Assembly: GCA_001899145.1 (NCBI GenBank)
Contig: MKVF01000021.1
Span: 310,001 to 374,000 of the forward strand
Length of the DNA: 64,000 bases
Source of the DNA: Flavobacteriia bacterium 40-80
GTDB lineage: Bacteria; Bacteroidota; Bacteroidia; Flavobacteriales_D; Crocinitomicaceae
Direction of reading: 5' to 3'
The first letter of the stretch is position 1, and the number at the start of each line of letters is the position of its first letter. Below the pieces are notes generated by a model. The model saw only the letters and a program-made list of their open reading frames with translations. It was not told where the DNA came from and ran no database searches. The position numbers were made by a program, and so were the translations under genes. Positions 43,490 through 53,976 of this stretch are shown in pieces.

Positions 43490-46400
43490 ATGTACTTAAT
43501 ATTTGATACGGAAACAACTGGTTTACCACGCGATTGGAATTTAGATTACACGCATTCGGATAACTGGCCGAGAGCCGTACAGATAGCATGGCAATTACAT
43601 GATGATTTGGGGAATCTGTTAGAGGCAAAGGACTATCTGGTAAAACCGGAAGGATTTAATATTCCTTACGATGCTGAGCGTATTCATGGTATTTCCACGG
43701 ATCTGGCAATAGAAGCAGGAGAATCACTGGATTTTGTCCTGCAGGCTTTTTATGAAGCTGTAAATAAAGCGGATTTTATAGTTGGTCATAATGTCGGATT
43801 CGATATCAATATCATGTCCGCGGAATACTATCGTCAGAATCCGGAGAGACCGTTTCTGCTTGAAAAAACCGTTTTAGATACCTGTACGGAGAAAACAGCT
43901 GAACTATGTAAACTTCCCGGAGGTCGAGGAGGCCGTTACAAGCTGCCGACACTGACAGAATTAAATCAGTTCCTGTTTCAGGAATCATTTGCCGAAGCGC
44001 ATAATGCAACTGCTGACGTTGAAGCAACGACGCGTTGTTTCCTTGAATTAGTTCGCCGGGAAGAATTTTCCGTTGAAGAATTAAGACAGGATAACGATTA
44101 TTTCAACAGATATAAGGCGAACAATCCGGTTTCGATCCGCCCGGTAGGATTGAAGCATCTGAACCTGAAAGAAGCAAGTCAGCTGCTGAAAAAAGAGAAA
44201 GGAGCGGCGGAAACGAAAGCTCCTGTTGAAAAAGCGGATATCACAGCCTTACAGAATATTCCTTTTGCACACCTGCACAATCACTCCCAATTCACCATTC
44301 TGCAATCAACAACAACGATCAGAGATCTGGTGAACCTCACGATTCAGAATAACCTTCCGGCAGTTGCTTTAACAGACAACGGGAATATGATGGGAGCTTT
44401 TCACTTTGAAAAAGCGATCAGCGAATACAATAAAAAAGTAAAAGCGGAAAAGGCCGCCGCGGAAGAGAAAGGAGAACCGTATGACAAGCAGCCGATTCTG
44501 CCGGTTATCGGCTGTGAGTTTAACGTTTGTAAAGATCATACTGATAAAAGCCAGAAAGACAACGGGTACCAGATTGTCCTGCTGGCAAAAAATAAGACAG
44601 GGTATCAAAACCTTATCAAAATGGCATCCATTGCTTATACGCAGGGAATGTATTACGTTCCGCGTATTGACAAAAATGTCATCCGCCAATATAAAGAAGA
44701 AGTTATTGTCCTTTCAGGAAATTTATACGGGGAAATTCCGAATCTGATTTTAAATGTCGGAGAAGTTCAGGCGGAGGAAGCACTGCTTTGGTGGAAAGAA
44801 CAGTTTGGAGAAGATTTTTACCTGGAGATCATGCGCCACGGACAGGAGGATGAGGACCGTGTCAATGAAACGTTAATCCGTTTCTCGGAAAAGCATCAGG
44901 TAAAATTAGTAGCAACTAATAATACATATTACCCGAAAGAAAGCGATGCGGTTTCCCATGACATTCTTTTATGTGTGAAGGAAAATGAGCTGCAATCTAC
45001 TCCGATTGGAAAGGGAAGAGGATTCCGCTATGGTTTTCCGAATGATAAATACTATTACCGGACAGCAGATGAAATGCGTCGGCTTTTTGCTGACCTGCCT
45101 CAGGCGCTGGAAAGTGTTGCTGAAATTATTTCCAAAATTGAACCATATCAGCTAAGCCGTGACGTATTGCTTCCGGCTTTTGAAATTCCTGAACAATTTC
45201 GTGATTCCCGGGATCTGGAAGACGGAGGGAAACGAGGTGAAAATAATTATTTGCGCTACCTTACTTACGAGGGAGCGAAAAAACGATACAAAGAGATCAC
45301 GGAAGAGCTCAAAGAGCGGCTGGATTTTGAATTAGCGACGATTGAGCGTACCGGTTATCCGGGTTACTTCCTTATTGTGCAGGACTTTTGCCAGGCAGCA
45401 AGAGATATGGGAGTTTCCGTAGGGCCGGGGCGTGGCTCCGCTGCCGGTTCCGCAGTAGCCTATTGCATTGGAATAACAAATGTCGATCCTATTGAGTATG
45501 ACCTCCTTTTTGAGCGTTTCCTGAATCCTGACCGTATTTCCATGCCCGATATTGATATTGACTTTGATGATGAGGGGCGCGGGCGTGTAATTGATTGGGT
45601 AATCAACAAATACGGAGCGAACCAGGTTGCACAGATTATTACGTACGGGACGATGGCAGCCAAATCTTCTATCAGAGATACTGCCCGCGTGATGGACTTA
45701 CCGCTTTTTGAAGCGGATAAAATCGCCAAGCTGATTCCTGACCTGTCATTAAATAAGATTTTTACACTTGATGAACCGACGCTTCACGATAAGCTGAAAA
45801 ATAAACAGGAAGATATCCAGGCCGTTAACGAGCTGAAGCGTATTCGTGAAGGCGGTGGAAAACCTGCGGAAGTCATAGAGCAGGCGATTAAGCTGGAAGG
45901 CTCCATGCGGAATACGGGAATCCACGCTTGCGGTGTAATCATCACACCGGATGACATTACCAATTATGTTCCTGTCGCGACGGCGAAAGATTCCGACATG
46001 TGGTGTACGCAATTCGATAACTCTGTGGCGGAGCAGGCCGGATTGCTGAAGATGGACTTCCTTGGGCTGAAAACACTGACATTGATCAAGCATGCTGTCC
46101 GGAACATAAAAGAACGTCATGGTACGGAGCTGGATCCGGATAATTTTCCGATTGATGACGTTCCGACGTATGAGCTTTTCCAACGGGGTGAAACCATCGG
46201 GATCTTCCAGTACGAGTCCGCCGGAATGCAGAAATACATGCGTGAGCTGAAACCAACTGTATTTGCCGACTTGATCGCGATGAACGCATTGTATCGTCCG
46301 GGACCTCTGGAGTACATTCCGTCGTTTATCCGGAGAAAAAATGGAGAAGAGCTTATTGAATACGACCTTGAGGCATCCGAAGAATACCTGAAAGAAACGT

Positions 46401-47869
46401 ATGGTATCACCGTTTACCAGGAGCAGGTGATGCTTTTATCCCAGAAGCTGGCGAATTTTACGAAAGGCGAAGCGGACGTGCTGCGTAAGGCGATGGGTAA
46501 AAAGCAAAAGGACGTTTTGGATAAAATGAAGCCGAAGTTCATCGAACAGGCCTCTTCCGTGAACGGACATAATAAGGAAAAGCTGGAAAAGATCTGGAAA
46601 GACTGGGAAGCATTTGCAGCCTACGCTTTCAACAAGTCCCATTCCACCTGTTATGCCTGGGTGGCCTATCAGACAGCTTACTTAAAAGCGAATTACCCGG
46701 CGGAATACATGGCTTCGGTGCTGTCTAATAACATGAATGATATCAAGCAGGTATCCATGTTTATGGAAGAATGCCGGCGTATGGGAATTGAAGTGCTTGG
46801 ACCGGATGTTAACGAATCGTCCTATTATTTTACGGTAAATAAAGCGGGCGCGGTCCGTTTCGGGCTTGGAGCCGTTAAAGGACTGGGAAGTGCGCCGGTA
46901 GAAGCGATCATCAAAGAACGGAATGAAAATGGGAATTTTACATCTATTTTTGATTTTGTACGGAGAATCAGCCTGAGAGCGTGTAACAAAAAGGCGCTGG
47001 AAAGCCTGGCGTATGCCGGCGGATTTGATTCATTTAAAGAAGCGACGCGGTCACAGCTTTTTAAAGAAGACGGAACAGGCAGAACATTTATAGAGCAATT
47101 GATCCGTTACGGAAACTCCTTCCAGGAGAGTATTAATTCTTCCCAGGCTTCGCTTTTTGGTGAAGGAAGCGCTGTTGCGATGCCGGAACCTTCCGTTCCG
47201 AGATCGGAAGAATGGCCGTCTCTGTATAAGCTGAACAAAGAAAAAGAAGTGATAGGAATTTTTATTTCCGGTCATCCTCTGGATGATTACAAGCTGGAAA
47301 TTGAATCGTTTTGCACAGGAAACGTTGGAATGTTGAGCGCTCCGCACGAACATCTGAATAAAGAAATTTTACTTGCCGGAATCGTCACGGAATGTTCCGA
47401 AAGAATGTCTAAAAACAATTCCATGTTCGGGATCATGACAATTGAAGATTACAATGATTCTTACCAGCTGTTCATGTTCAGTGAGAACTACCAGCGCTTT
47501 AAGCCGTTTTTCAATCAGAATAATTTTGTTGCTATCCGTGGAAAATTTGAAGTTCCGCAATATCGTAAAGACCCTGAATTCAGAGTGATCAGCATGGAAC
47601 GTCTTCAGGAATTGAAAGATAAGATGGCGCATGACCTTCAGATCAGAGTTTCCAACAAACGGTTAGACCAGTTGCTGATCAGCGATCTGAACAGCCTGTT
47701 CGTGCAGAATCCCGGAAAATGTAATCTGACTTTCCAGGTGTATGATCCGTTAGATGAAGGATTATGTGTGGATATGAATTCCAGGAATATCCGTGTAAAC
47801 CCAACCAAAGAGCTGGTTCAGCAGCTGGCAGGGATGGAAGTGGAATTCAGGTTAAAATCGAAGAGATGA
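43490..47869 (+). CDS. dnaE: DNA polymerase III alpha subunit fused to a DnaQ-type exonuclease
   Basis: A 1459-residue replicative polymerase. Residues 1-190 form a DEDDh 3'-5' exonuclease with D6, E8, D105, H171 and D176 all present. A PHP domain starts near 258 (HLHNHS, H261, H263, H265). The polymerase core has the catalytic aspartates of PDIDIDF (D687, D689, with D691 nearby). A beta-clamp binding motif QASLF is at 1219-1223, and a C-terminal OB fold and tail follow. Proofreading is thus built into the same chain. Its length exceeds the E. coli protein (1160) mainly by this N-terminal domain. Confidence 0.95.
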   Translation: MYLIFDTETTGLPRDWNLDYTHSDNWPRAVQIAWQLHDDLGNLLEAKDYLVKPEGFNIPYDAERIHGISTDLAIEAGESLDFVLQAFYEAVNKADFIVGHNVGFDINIMSAEYYRQNPERPFLLEKTVLDTCTEKTAELCKLPGGRGGRYKLPTLTELNQFLFQESFAEAHNATADVEATTRCFLELVRREEFSVEELRQDNDYFNRYKANNPVSIRPVGLKHLNLKEASQLLKKEKGAAETKAPVEKADITALQNIPFAHLHNHSQFTILQSTTTIRDLVNLTIQNNLPAVALTDNGNMMGAFHFEKAISEYNKKVKAEKAAAEEKGEPYDKQPILPVIGCEFNVCKDHTDKSQKDNGYQIVLLAKNKTGYQNLIKMASIAYTQGMYYVPRIDKNVIRQYKEEVIVLSGNLYGEIPNLILNVGEVQAEEALLWWKEQFGEDFYLEIMRHGQEDEDRVNETLIRFSEKHQVKLVATNNTYYPKESDAVSHDILLCVKENELQSTPIGKGRGFRYGFPNDKYYYRTADEMRRLFADLPQALESVAEIISKIEPYQLSRDVLLPAFEIPEQFRDSRDLEDGGKRGENNYLRYLTYEGAKKRYKEITEELKERLDFELATIERTGYPGYFLIVQDFCQAARDMGVSVGPGRGSAAGSAVAYCIGITNVDPIEYDLLFERFLNPDRISMPDIDIDFDDEGRGRVIDWVINKYGANQVAQIITYGTMAAKSSIRDTARVMDLPLFEADKIAKLIPDLSLNKIFTLDEPTLHDKLKNKQEDIQAVNELKRIREGGGKPAEVIEQAIKLEGSMRNTGIHACGVIITPDDITNYVPVATAKDSDMWCTQFDNSVAEQAGLLKMDFLGLKTLTLIKHAVRNIKERHGTELDPDNFPIDDVPTYELFQRGETIGIFQYESAGMQKYMRELKPTVFADLIAMNALYRPGPLEYIPSFIRRKNGEELIEYDLEASEEYLKETYGITVYQEQVMLLSQKLANFTKGEADVLRKAMGKKQKDVLDKMKPKFIEQASSVNGHNKEKLEKIWKDWEAFAAYAFNKSHSTCYAWVAYQTAYLKANYPAEYMASVLSNNMNDIKQVSMFMEECRRMGIEVLGPDVNESSYYFTVNKAGAVRFGLGAVKGLGSAPVEAIIKERNENGNFTSIFDFVRRISLRACNKKALESLAYAGGFDSFKEATRSQLFKEDGTGRTFIEQLIRYGNSFQESINSSQASLFGEGSAVAMPEPSVPRSEEWPSLYKLNKEKEVIGIFISGHPLDDYKLEIESFCTGNVGMLSAPHEHLNKEILLAGIVTECSERMSKNNSMFGIMTIEDYNDSYQLFMFSENYQRFKPFFNQNNFVAIRGKFEVPQYRKDPEFRVISMERLQELKDKMAHDLQIRVSNKRLDQLLISDLNSLFVQNPGKCNLTFQVYDPLDEGLCVDMNSRNIRVNPTKELVQQLAGMEVEFRLKSKR

Positions 47870-47906
47870 CGAATAGCTCACCTGCTGTCGTCTTGCTCAG
47901 TGGTTA

Positions 47907-49001
47907 CTATTTTTTTCCTGAAATTGCCTTTTGATAAACGAACTCTATCTGTTTACTGGTGCTTTCTATGCCGTACAGCTCTGATAAATGATCGTATATA
48001 AACGGGTTTTCATCATTTTTTAGAAATGTATCTATCTGATCAAAGGCTTTCTGTGCATTTACTTCAAAGCTTCTGATACCTTGTTTTATGTCCCCGAAGT
48101 TACTGTCTATCGCATCCTGAATATTGTCGTTGCTGAGCAAGCCGTGCATTTCTGCTTCACCAATTGCAAATATCGCTTTTTTTAGCATTAACGCTTCAAT
48201 GGCTACGCGGCCTCCGCCAATGATAAGATCAGAAGATAACATGATACTTTTTACGTCCTTTGTATATCCGTTATGAATTATCCGATCTTTATACTGATCA
48301 GAAAGCTTGGAGAAAGCAGCTTTACCTTCTTCGGGAAGCACATCCCATTCCGGGCCGACCAACCTGATCGACAAATGTTCATACTTTTCTAACAGCAAAG
48401 GAAATACATTGCAGATAAAGGAAGAGAAATTCTGACCTTTTGGCCCGTTGAACCGACCGATCACAGAAATTGTTTTTCTGCCTTCCGGAAGATTACTATC
48501 CGAGTTGGTATCCTCAGTAAAGGAACTGTCTATACCATTATGAATGACAGAGATCTTTTTGCCGGATAACCGGACTTCATTGATAAGCTGTTGCGCAAGA
48601 TTTTTACAGATACATATGATCTGATCTCCATAAACATCCACCCTTTTTAATGTCAGACGGCTTGTTTTTTTCTGTATTCCATGGATGGAAGATACCATGG
48701 CGATCTTCTTCCTTCTCACTGCATAGTAAGCTACCCAGGAAGCCGCTCTCGAATGTGCATGAACAACATCAATCTTTCTTTCAATAGCTAATTCCTTGAT
48801 GATCGCTACGTTTTTGATCCTGTTCTTGTACTTTCTGTTGGAAATAGGTACCGTTATACATAAATGTTCCAGGCCATTCAATGGATTATCCGTCATAATA
48901 AGAATTTCATGACCGTCTTCCAGCTGCTTTTTTACAAGTACTGAAACATAGGCTACCGCACCTGAGTAAAAATCGGAAGATAATATATGTAATATTTTCA
49001 T
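47907..49001 (-). CDS. Family 4 glycosyltransferase
   Basis: A 364-residue GT-B enzyme. The N-terminal lobe starts MKILHILSSDFYSGA and contains DVVHAHSRAASW; a linker region ends with VIHNGID; the C-terminal lobe has SVIGRFNGPKG and a donor-site region VAIEALMLKK preceded by GGGR. Such enzymes add a sugar in lipopolysaccharide, capsule or glycolipid synthesis. No surface-polysaccharide cluster surrounds it, so donor and acceptor are unknown. Confidence 0.85.
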   Translation of the reverse strand: MKILHILSSDFYSGAVAYVSVLVKKQLEDGHEILIMTDNPLNGLEHLCITVPISNRKYKNRIKNVAIIKELAIERKIDVVHAHSRAASWVAYYAVRRKKIAMVSSIHGIQKKTSRLTLKRVDVYGDQIICICKNLAQQLINEVRLSGKKISVIHNGIDSSFTEDTNSDSNLPEGRKTISVIGRFNGPKGQNFSSFICNVFPLLLEKYEHLSIRLVGPEWDVLPEEGKAAFSKLSDQYKDRIIHNGYTKDVKSIMLSSDLIIGGGRVAIEALMLKKAIFAIGEAEMHGLLSNDNIQDAIDSNFGDIKQGIRSFEVNAQKAFDQIDTFLKNDENPFIYDHLSELYGIESTSKQIEFVYQKAISGKK

Positions 49002-49109
49002 TTATAAATGCTTATTGATAGATAATCCTGTATTTTATCCTTTATTGCTGTAAACTTACAATATACGAGAAATAAAATACAATAATAAAAAGAAAGTCAA
49101 TCCGCTCTT

Positions 49110-50462
49110 TTATTCCGGCAGATTAAAATCTTTCATATCGATCTCGAAAATATCCATGCTTGATTTTAAGCCTGCTTTTACCAGTGAAGCGAACATTGCC
49201 AGCTTCAGAGCCGGATAGTATTGGAAATGCGTGTCGTTATTGACAGAGTTAATAGCAGCTCCCAGATTTACAGGTTTTGTCCAGTTGTTGCTTCCCAGGT
49301 TTTTGGAGACAAAAATGTCATAACCACCCATCCCTTTGTGAGTATCGGAGCTGAAGAACAAATATTTTCCGTCAGGAGTAATGTAGGGAGTTGTTTCATT
49401 TCCGGCAGTGTTCACTGTATCTGAAAGCGCGATTGGCAATCCCCAGGATTTTCCGTTTTTCTGCGCCATATAGATATCAGAACCTTTTTTCAGATTTCTG
49501 TCAGAAACAAAATACATTGTATTCCCATCTGCCGTAATAGTTGCACAAGCGTCAAATCCGGAAGAGTTAATTCCTTGGGCGGAAATAGTTTTGGGAGCGT
49601 TCCATTTTCCTTTGGAGCTGAAATTTATCTCAAAAATATCAGAACTGCTGGTTTCTATTTTTTCGTCAACAGCCTCGTTGTTAATTGTAATGTATGCTTT
49701 CAATCCGTCAGGACTTAACCATGACATTGATTCAAAGCCGTTCCCGTTCACACGGTCAAGAATTTCAAGATTGGTCACACTGTCCCAGATCTTGTCTTCT
49801 TCGTTCCATTTTGCTACGTAAATATCTTCATAAAACAACTCATCATATGGATTTTGTCCTCCTCCGGTGGTATTGTTCCTTCTGGAAGTAAAATAAAGCG
49901 TTTTACCATCCTGGGAAAGCACTGGCCCGTAATCATTATGCCCCGAGTTTACTTCTCCGGAAACCAGCTTTTTCTCTGCAAATAATGGTTTCATGGCTGC
50001 TTCAGAAGCATATACTGCCTGATTGTATTTTTTTTCGATTTCCAACGCGTCAGCATCCCGCTTGTTAAAGACACGGAGGCAAGTCTCATAGTAAGAGATG
50101 GCTTGTTCTAATTCTCCCAATCGGTGATAAGATTCTGCAAATAGCAAATAGATTTCTTTGTCTATGGAAACAGAATCTTTTGCCCAGGCTTTCTTAGTGT
50201 AATCCAGGCTGTAGCCGAAATTGTTCAGTTTGTAATGCGTTTTTGCAAGCCAGAACAGAGGCTTCCAGGAATACGGATCTTTTGCAGCCGCATTTCTGAA
50301 CGTCTGGATAGCTTTCAGATAGTTATTATCGTTTAATAATGTCTTGCCCTGTTCCAATTGCAGCAATGCCGCGGATTTATCAAAGAAAGTAATGGTGGAA
50401 TCACCCTGAGAAAAAGCATTTAACGCGAATAACAGTGAAAAGGCGAACAAATAAAAACGCAT
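49110..50462 (-). CDS. TPR/PD40-repeat exported protein
   Basis: A 450-residue protein with a signal peptide (1-18), TPR-type helices (about 25-150) and a beta-propeller made of PD40/WD40-like units (about 170-440). The units have the pattern D-G-K-T-L-Y-F-T-S, as in SQDGKTLYFTSRRN and TPDGKYLFFSSDTHKGMGGYDI. Its relatives in Bacteroidota usually continue into a carboxypeptidase-regulatory and OmpA domain; here the protein stops after the propeller. It may work as a soluble periplasmic partner of a surface complex; inferred only. Confidence 0.82.
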   Translation of the reverse strand: MRFYLFAFSLLFALNAFSQGDSTITFFDKSAALLQLEQGKTLLNDNNYLKAIQTFRNAAAKDPYSWKPLFWLAKTHYKLNNFGYSLDYTKKAWAKDSVSIDKEIYLLFAESYHRLGELEQAISYYETCLRVFNKRDADALEIEKKYNQAVYASEAAMKPLFAEKKLVSGEVNSGHNDYGPVLSQDGKTLYFTSRRNNTTGGGQNPYDELFYEDIYVAKWNEEDKIWDSVTNLEILDRVNGNGFESMSWLSPDGLKAYITINNEAVDEKIETSSSDIFEINFSSKGKWNAPKTISAQGINSSGFDACATITADGNTMYFVSDRNLKKGSDIYMAQKNGKSWGLPIALSDTVNTAGNETTPYITPDGKYLFFSSDTHKGMGGYDIFVSKNLGSNNWTKPVNLGAAINSVNNDTHFQYYPALKLAMFASLVKAGLKSSMDIFEIDMKDFNLPE

Positions 50463-50683
50463 GATATTAAATTAAGATTTTACCGCACAATGATACGGAA
50501 AAAACGCTTTTTAAAGAAAGGAAAGCGCTGTGAAGTTTTCAAAAGAAGGTTTTTAATTATCCAATATTTATTGCCGGAAAAAAAGAGGATGTTATAGATT
50601 GTGCTGGCAGGTAGTGATTTGCAATTTACAAGAAGTTTGCGCGTTTTCTTTCAGGGGTTATTCCGTCTGAATTAAAAAGGCAT

Positions 50684-50691
50684 TATATTTG
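50684..50691 (+). promoter_or_regulatory. -7 element of the DUF4783-like gene
   Basis: TATATTTG, an exact TAnnTTTG match, 24 bases before the ATG at 50716. It lies across the more upstream in-frame start at 50689, which is therefore unlikely. Confidence 0.45.
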
Positions 50692-50715
50692 CTGAGACAA
50701 CCGAAAAATACGACG

Positions 50716-51099
50716 ATGAAATTAATCATTACATTAACATATTTTATTTTGACCCTGATCAGCCCGTTACAGTCGATTCCTTTTTCGGAACTGGAGCAGG
50801 CAGTAATCCAGGCGGATGTAAATAAAATTGTTTCGTATGGTGCAGAGAAAATATTAGTATCTGTTAATAACAAAGAATCCATTTACAGTAAATCACAGGC
50901 GGCGATCGTTTTAAAAGATTTTTTTTCCAAGAAACCTGCTGATTCCTTTAAAATATCTGTAAAATCCCAGAAGCAGGAAAATATTTCGTTCGCTGCCGGA
51001 GAATACCTTTCGAAAGGTGCTAAATACCGGATTTCCTTTCAATTCAAAAAAGTGGACGAACAGTTCAAGATCGATAAAATAGTAATAGCAGAAATCTGA
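50716..51099 (+). CDS. DUF4783-like exported protein
   Basis: A 127-residue product with a signal peptide (about 1-20) and a small alpha-beta domain. It has the N-S-I-Y-S-K-S-Q-A-type strand and helix (NKESIYSKSQAAIVLKDFF) that I associate with DUF4783 of Bacteroidota, a cystatin/NTF2-like fold of unknown role. The gene stands alone between two promoters; miaB follows after 144 bases with its own promoter. Confidence 0.72.
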   Translation: MKLIITLTYFILTLISPLQSIPFSELEQAVIQADVNKIVSYGAEKILVSVNNKESIYSKSQAAIVLKDFFSKKPADSFKISVKSQKQENISFAAGEYLSKGAKYRISFQFKKVDEQFKIDKIVIAEI

Positions 51100-51192
51100 T
51101 TTTTAAAAATCCTGCTAATTTGTGCGAGATCAGACGGTTTCCTTTTTACTTAGCAAATGATGTGTTATATTTTGGTATCTGTTGTCTGACAT

Positions 51193-51223
51193 TTTGACAC
51201 TATCCGGATTTTTCCTATTTTTG
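51193..51223 (+). promoter_or_regulatory. Promoter of the miaB operon
   Basis: TTTG (51193-51196), a 19-nt spacer and TATTTTTG (51216-51223), a full match to the Bacteroidota consensus, 20 bases before the miaB start. Confidence 0.7.
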
Positions 51224-51243
51224 CACTCCTTATAGTTGACTGA

Positions 51244-52689
51244 ATGAGTACAGAAAATATGCATGAGACAGAAACACATGACGAATCCCGTCAGGGAGAA
51301 GCTTTGATATTGGATATTCCGATGATTAACCCGGTGAAGAAGCTATATGTTGAAAGTTACGGTTGTGCAATGAATTTTTCGGATAGCGAGGTGGTTGCAT
51401 CCATTATGTCCAAAGAAGGCTATGCGACAACCCGTGACATTGAGGAGGCGGATGTGATCCTGATCAATACCTGTTCTATTCGTGACAATGCCGAGCAGCG
51501 CGTTCGTAACCGCCTGACTGATTTTAAAAAGAAAAAACGTGAAAATCCTGAGCTGGTAGTCGGGATTCTCGGTTGTATGGCGGAGCGCTTAAAGAAAAAT
51601 TTGCTGGAAGAAGAAAAATTAGTGGATCTTGTTGCCGGACCGGATTCGTACCGTAGTCTTCCTTCTATGATCGAAGAGGTCGGTACGGGACAAAAAGCAG
51701 TGAATGTTTTACTCTCAAGAGATGAAACGTACGCGGATATCAGCCCGGTACGTCTGGATAAAGGCGGTGTTTCTGCATTCGTGAGCATCACAAGAGGTTG
51801 TGATAATATGTGCTCCTTCTGTGTAGTACCATTTACAAGAGGAAGAGAACGTTCCCGAGATCCGCAAACGATTGTAAAGGAATGTCAGGAGATTTTCGAT
51901 AAAGGATACAGAGAAGTTACCTTATTGGGACAGAACGTGGACAGCTATCGCTGGAACATGAGCAGCAAGGGAGAAATTAAAGATCCTTCCAGGGAAACGA
52001 TGAATTTCGCGCAGCTGATGGAATCGGTGGCACAGATTGATCCTAAATTACGGATCCGTTTCTCCACTTCCCATCCGAAAGACATGACAGATGAGTTCCT
52101 GGAAGTCATGGCAAAATACGACAATATCTGTAAATATATCCATTTGCCGGTGCAGTCCGGAAGTACTTCCATGCTGGAGAAAATGAATCGTGGCTATACC
52201 AGAGAATGGTATCTGGAGCGTATTGAAGCTATTCGGAACATTGTAAAAGAAGTTTCTATTTCTACTGATATTATTGCAGGATTCTGTGGCGAAACAGAAG
52301 AACAGCACCAGGATACACTTTCCTTGATGGAAGCGGTAAAATATGATTTTGCCTATATGTATGAATATTCCGAGCGGCCTAAAACACTGGCGGAACGAAA
52401 ATACGAGGATGATATTCCGAAAGAGGTAAAAAACAGGCGCCTGACGGAAATTATTGACTTACAGCGGGAGCATGGCTTACTGGCAAATCAGCGTCAGATC
52501 GGCCAGGTTCAGGAAATCCTGGTGGAAGGAAATTCAAAACGTTCCGATACGGAGCTGGCCGGGCGTAATACATTCAATACAAAAGTGGTATTTCCGAAAA
52601 TGCCGGAAATCAAGCCAGGCGATTACGTAATGGTGAAAATCGTTAACTGTACATCAGCAACCCTATTCGGAGAAATCGTTCAAATTTAA
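51244..52689 (+). CDS. miaB: tRNA-2-methylthio-N6-dimethylallyladenosine synthase MiaB
   Basis: A 481-residue radical-SAM methylthiotransferase that adds a methylthio group to i6A37 in tRNA. The N-terminal cluster ligands are C41, C77 and C111; the radical-SAM cluster is C186, C190 and C193 (CxxxCxxC). A TRAM domain closes the protein (about 415-480). It has about 30 extra residues before the first domain. It heads a run that continues into the sigma-54 activator, lptE, a TPR protein and secG with almost no gaps. Confidence 0.96.
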   Translation: MSTENMHETETHDESRQGEALILDIPMINPVKKLYVESYGCAMNFSDSEVVASIMSKEGYATTRDIEEADVILINTCSIRDNAEQRVRNRLTDFKKKKRENPELVVGILGCMAERLKKNLLEEEKLVDLVAGPDSYRSLPSMIEEVGTGQKAVNVLLSRDETYADISPVRLDKGGVSAFVSITRGCDNMCSFCVVPFTRGRERSRDPQTIVKECQEIFDKGYREVTLLGQNVDSYRWNMSSKGEIKDPSRETMNFAQLMESVAQIDPKLRIRFSTSHPKDMTDEFLEVMAKYDNICKYIHLPVQSGSTSMLEKMNRGYTREWYLERIEAIRNIVKEVSISTDIIAGFCGETEEQHQDTLSLMEAVKYDFAYMYEYSERPKTLAERKYEDDIPKEVKNRRLTEIIDLQREHGLLANQRQIGQVQEILVEGNSKRSDTELAGRNTFNTKVVFPKMPEIKPGDYVMVKIVNCTSATLFGEIVQI

Positions 52690-52695
52690 TTCAAC

Positions 52696-53976
52696 ATGGA
52701 TATCCAGCAGATAAAACAGCGTTTCGGGATCATTGGTAATGCACCTCAGCTAAACAGAGCATTGGAGGTGGCTGCTCAGGTTGCTCCGACGGATATTTCT
52801 GTTTTAGTGATGGGAGAAAGCGGAACAGGTAAAGAAATTATTCCGCAGGTGATCCATCAGCTAAGCGCCCGCAAGCACGGAGCATATATTGCTGTGAACT
52901 GCGGAGCGATTCCGGAAGGGACAATTGATTCCGAGCTGTTCGGACATGAGAAAGGTTCTTTTACCGGTGCGACAGGGAGCAGAGATGGTTATTTCCAGGT
53001 AGCTGACGGCGGTACGATTTTTCTGGATGAGGTGGCAGAGCTGCCGATGCAGACACAGGTACGTTTACTTCGTGTGCTGGAAACAGGAGAATTTATTAAA
53101 GTCGGTTCATCGAAAGTGTTGAAGACGAATGTGCGTGTTATCGCAGCGACGAACGAGAATATGCAGCAGGCTGTCCGTTCCGGGAAATTCCGGGAAGATC
53201 TGCTGTATCGCTTGAGTACGGTTCCGATCCATCTTCCGCCGTTACGGGAACGAAAAGACGATATTCATCTGCTGTTCCGTAAATTTGCGAATGACTTTGC
53301 TGATAAATATAAAATGCCGGCAATAAAGCTAACCAATGACGGTGTGAACTATCTTCAGAAATATTCCTGGCCGGGAAATATCCGCCAGCTGAAAAACCTG
53401 GTAGAACAATTATCAGTGATCGAAAAAACAAGAGATATCAGCGCAGAGCTGCTGACAACTTATCTGGATATTTCGGAAGAAACTGTGCCGAACGTGGTAA
53501 GCAAACAATCCGCAGGAGATAATTTTTCAGAAAGAGAATTGATGTACAAATTTCTTTTTGAAATGAAAAATGACCTGAACGAGCTGAAAAAGCTGGTAGG
53601 AGAATTAATTACGCACGGACCTTCGGATTATAAGTTGACAGCAGATCAGACGGCTTTGGTCAGCCGTATGTATAAAGACCCTATCGAAGACACTGCCCAT
53701 TTGCTGGCAGCGCCGTCTTCAGTGGCGAATATGGCAACACCGATAGCCGAGAAACCAGAAAACCATGGTGATGAAGATTTTGACCATGTGGTGGACTCTG
53801 ATTTTGAAGAGCACGAAGAGGTAGAAGATTCCCTTTCTTTGAACGACCTTGAAAAAGAAATGATTCTCCGGGCGTTACAGAAGCATCGCGGAAAAAGAAA
53901 ATATGCGGCGCAGGATTTGGGAATTTCTGAACGTACACTGTATCGTAAAATCAAAGAATATAATCTGAGTATCTGA
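52696..53976 (+). CDS. Sigma-54 interacting transcription activator
   Basis: A 426-residue activator with an AAA+ domain (about 10-235) and a C-terminal Fis-type helix-turn-helix (about 383-425, GKRKYAAQDLGISERTLYRKI). Walker A GESGTGKE is at 40-47, the sigma-54 contact loop reads GSFTGA (87-92; GAFTGA in most homologues) and Walker B is IFLDEV. No N-terminal sensor domain is present, so control must be at the level of expression or via a partner. It has an acidic stretch of about 30 residues before the DNA-binding end. Confidence 0.9.
   Translation: MDIQQIKQRFGIIGNAPQLNRALEVAAQVAPTDISVLVMGESGTGKEIIPQVIHQLSARKHGAYIAVNCGAIPEGTIDSELFGHEKGSFTGATGSRDGYFQVADGGTIFLDEVAELPMQTQVRLLRVLETGEFIKVGSSKVLKTNVRVIAATNENMQQAVRSGKFREDLLYRLSTVPIHLPPLRERKDDIHLLFRKFANDFADKYKMPAIKLTNDGVNYLQKYSWPGNIRQLKNLVEQLSVIEKTRDISAELLTTYLDISEETVPNVVSKQSAGDNFSERELMYKFLFEMKNDLNELKKLVGELITHGPSDYKLTADQTALVSRMYKDPIEDTAHLLAAPSSVANMATPIAEKPENHGDEDFDHVVDSDFEEHEEVEDSLSLNDLEKEMILRALQKHRGKRKYAAQDLGISERTLYRKIKEYNLSI

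Noticed and set aside
45749-46183. 144-codon minus-strand frame inside dnaE
   Set aside because: It lies wholly opposite the polymerase core, whose motifs are intact; it is a shadow of codon bias.
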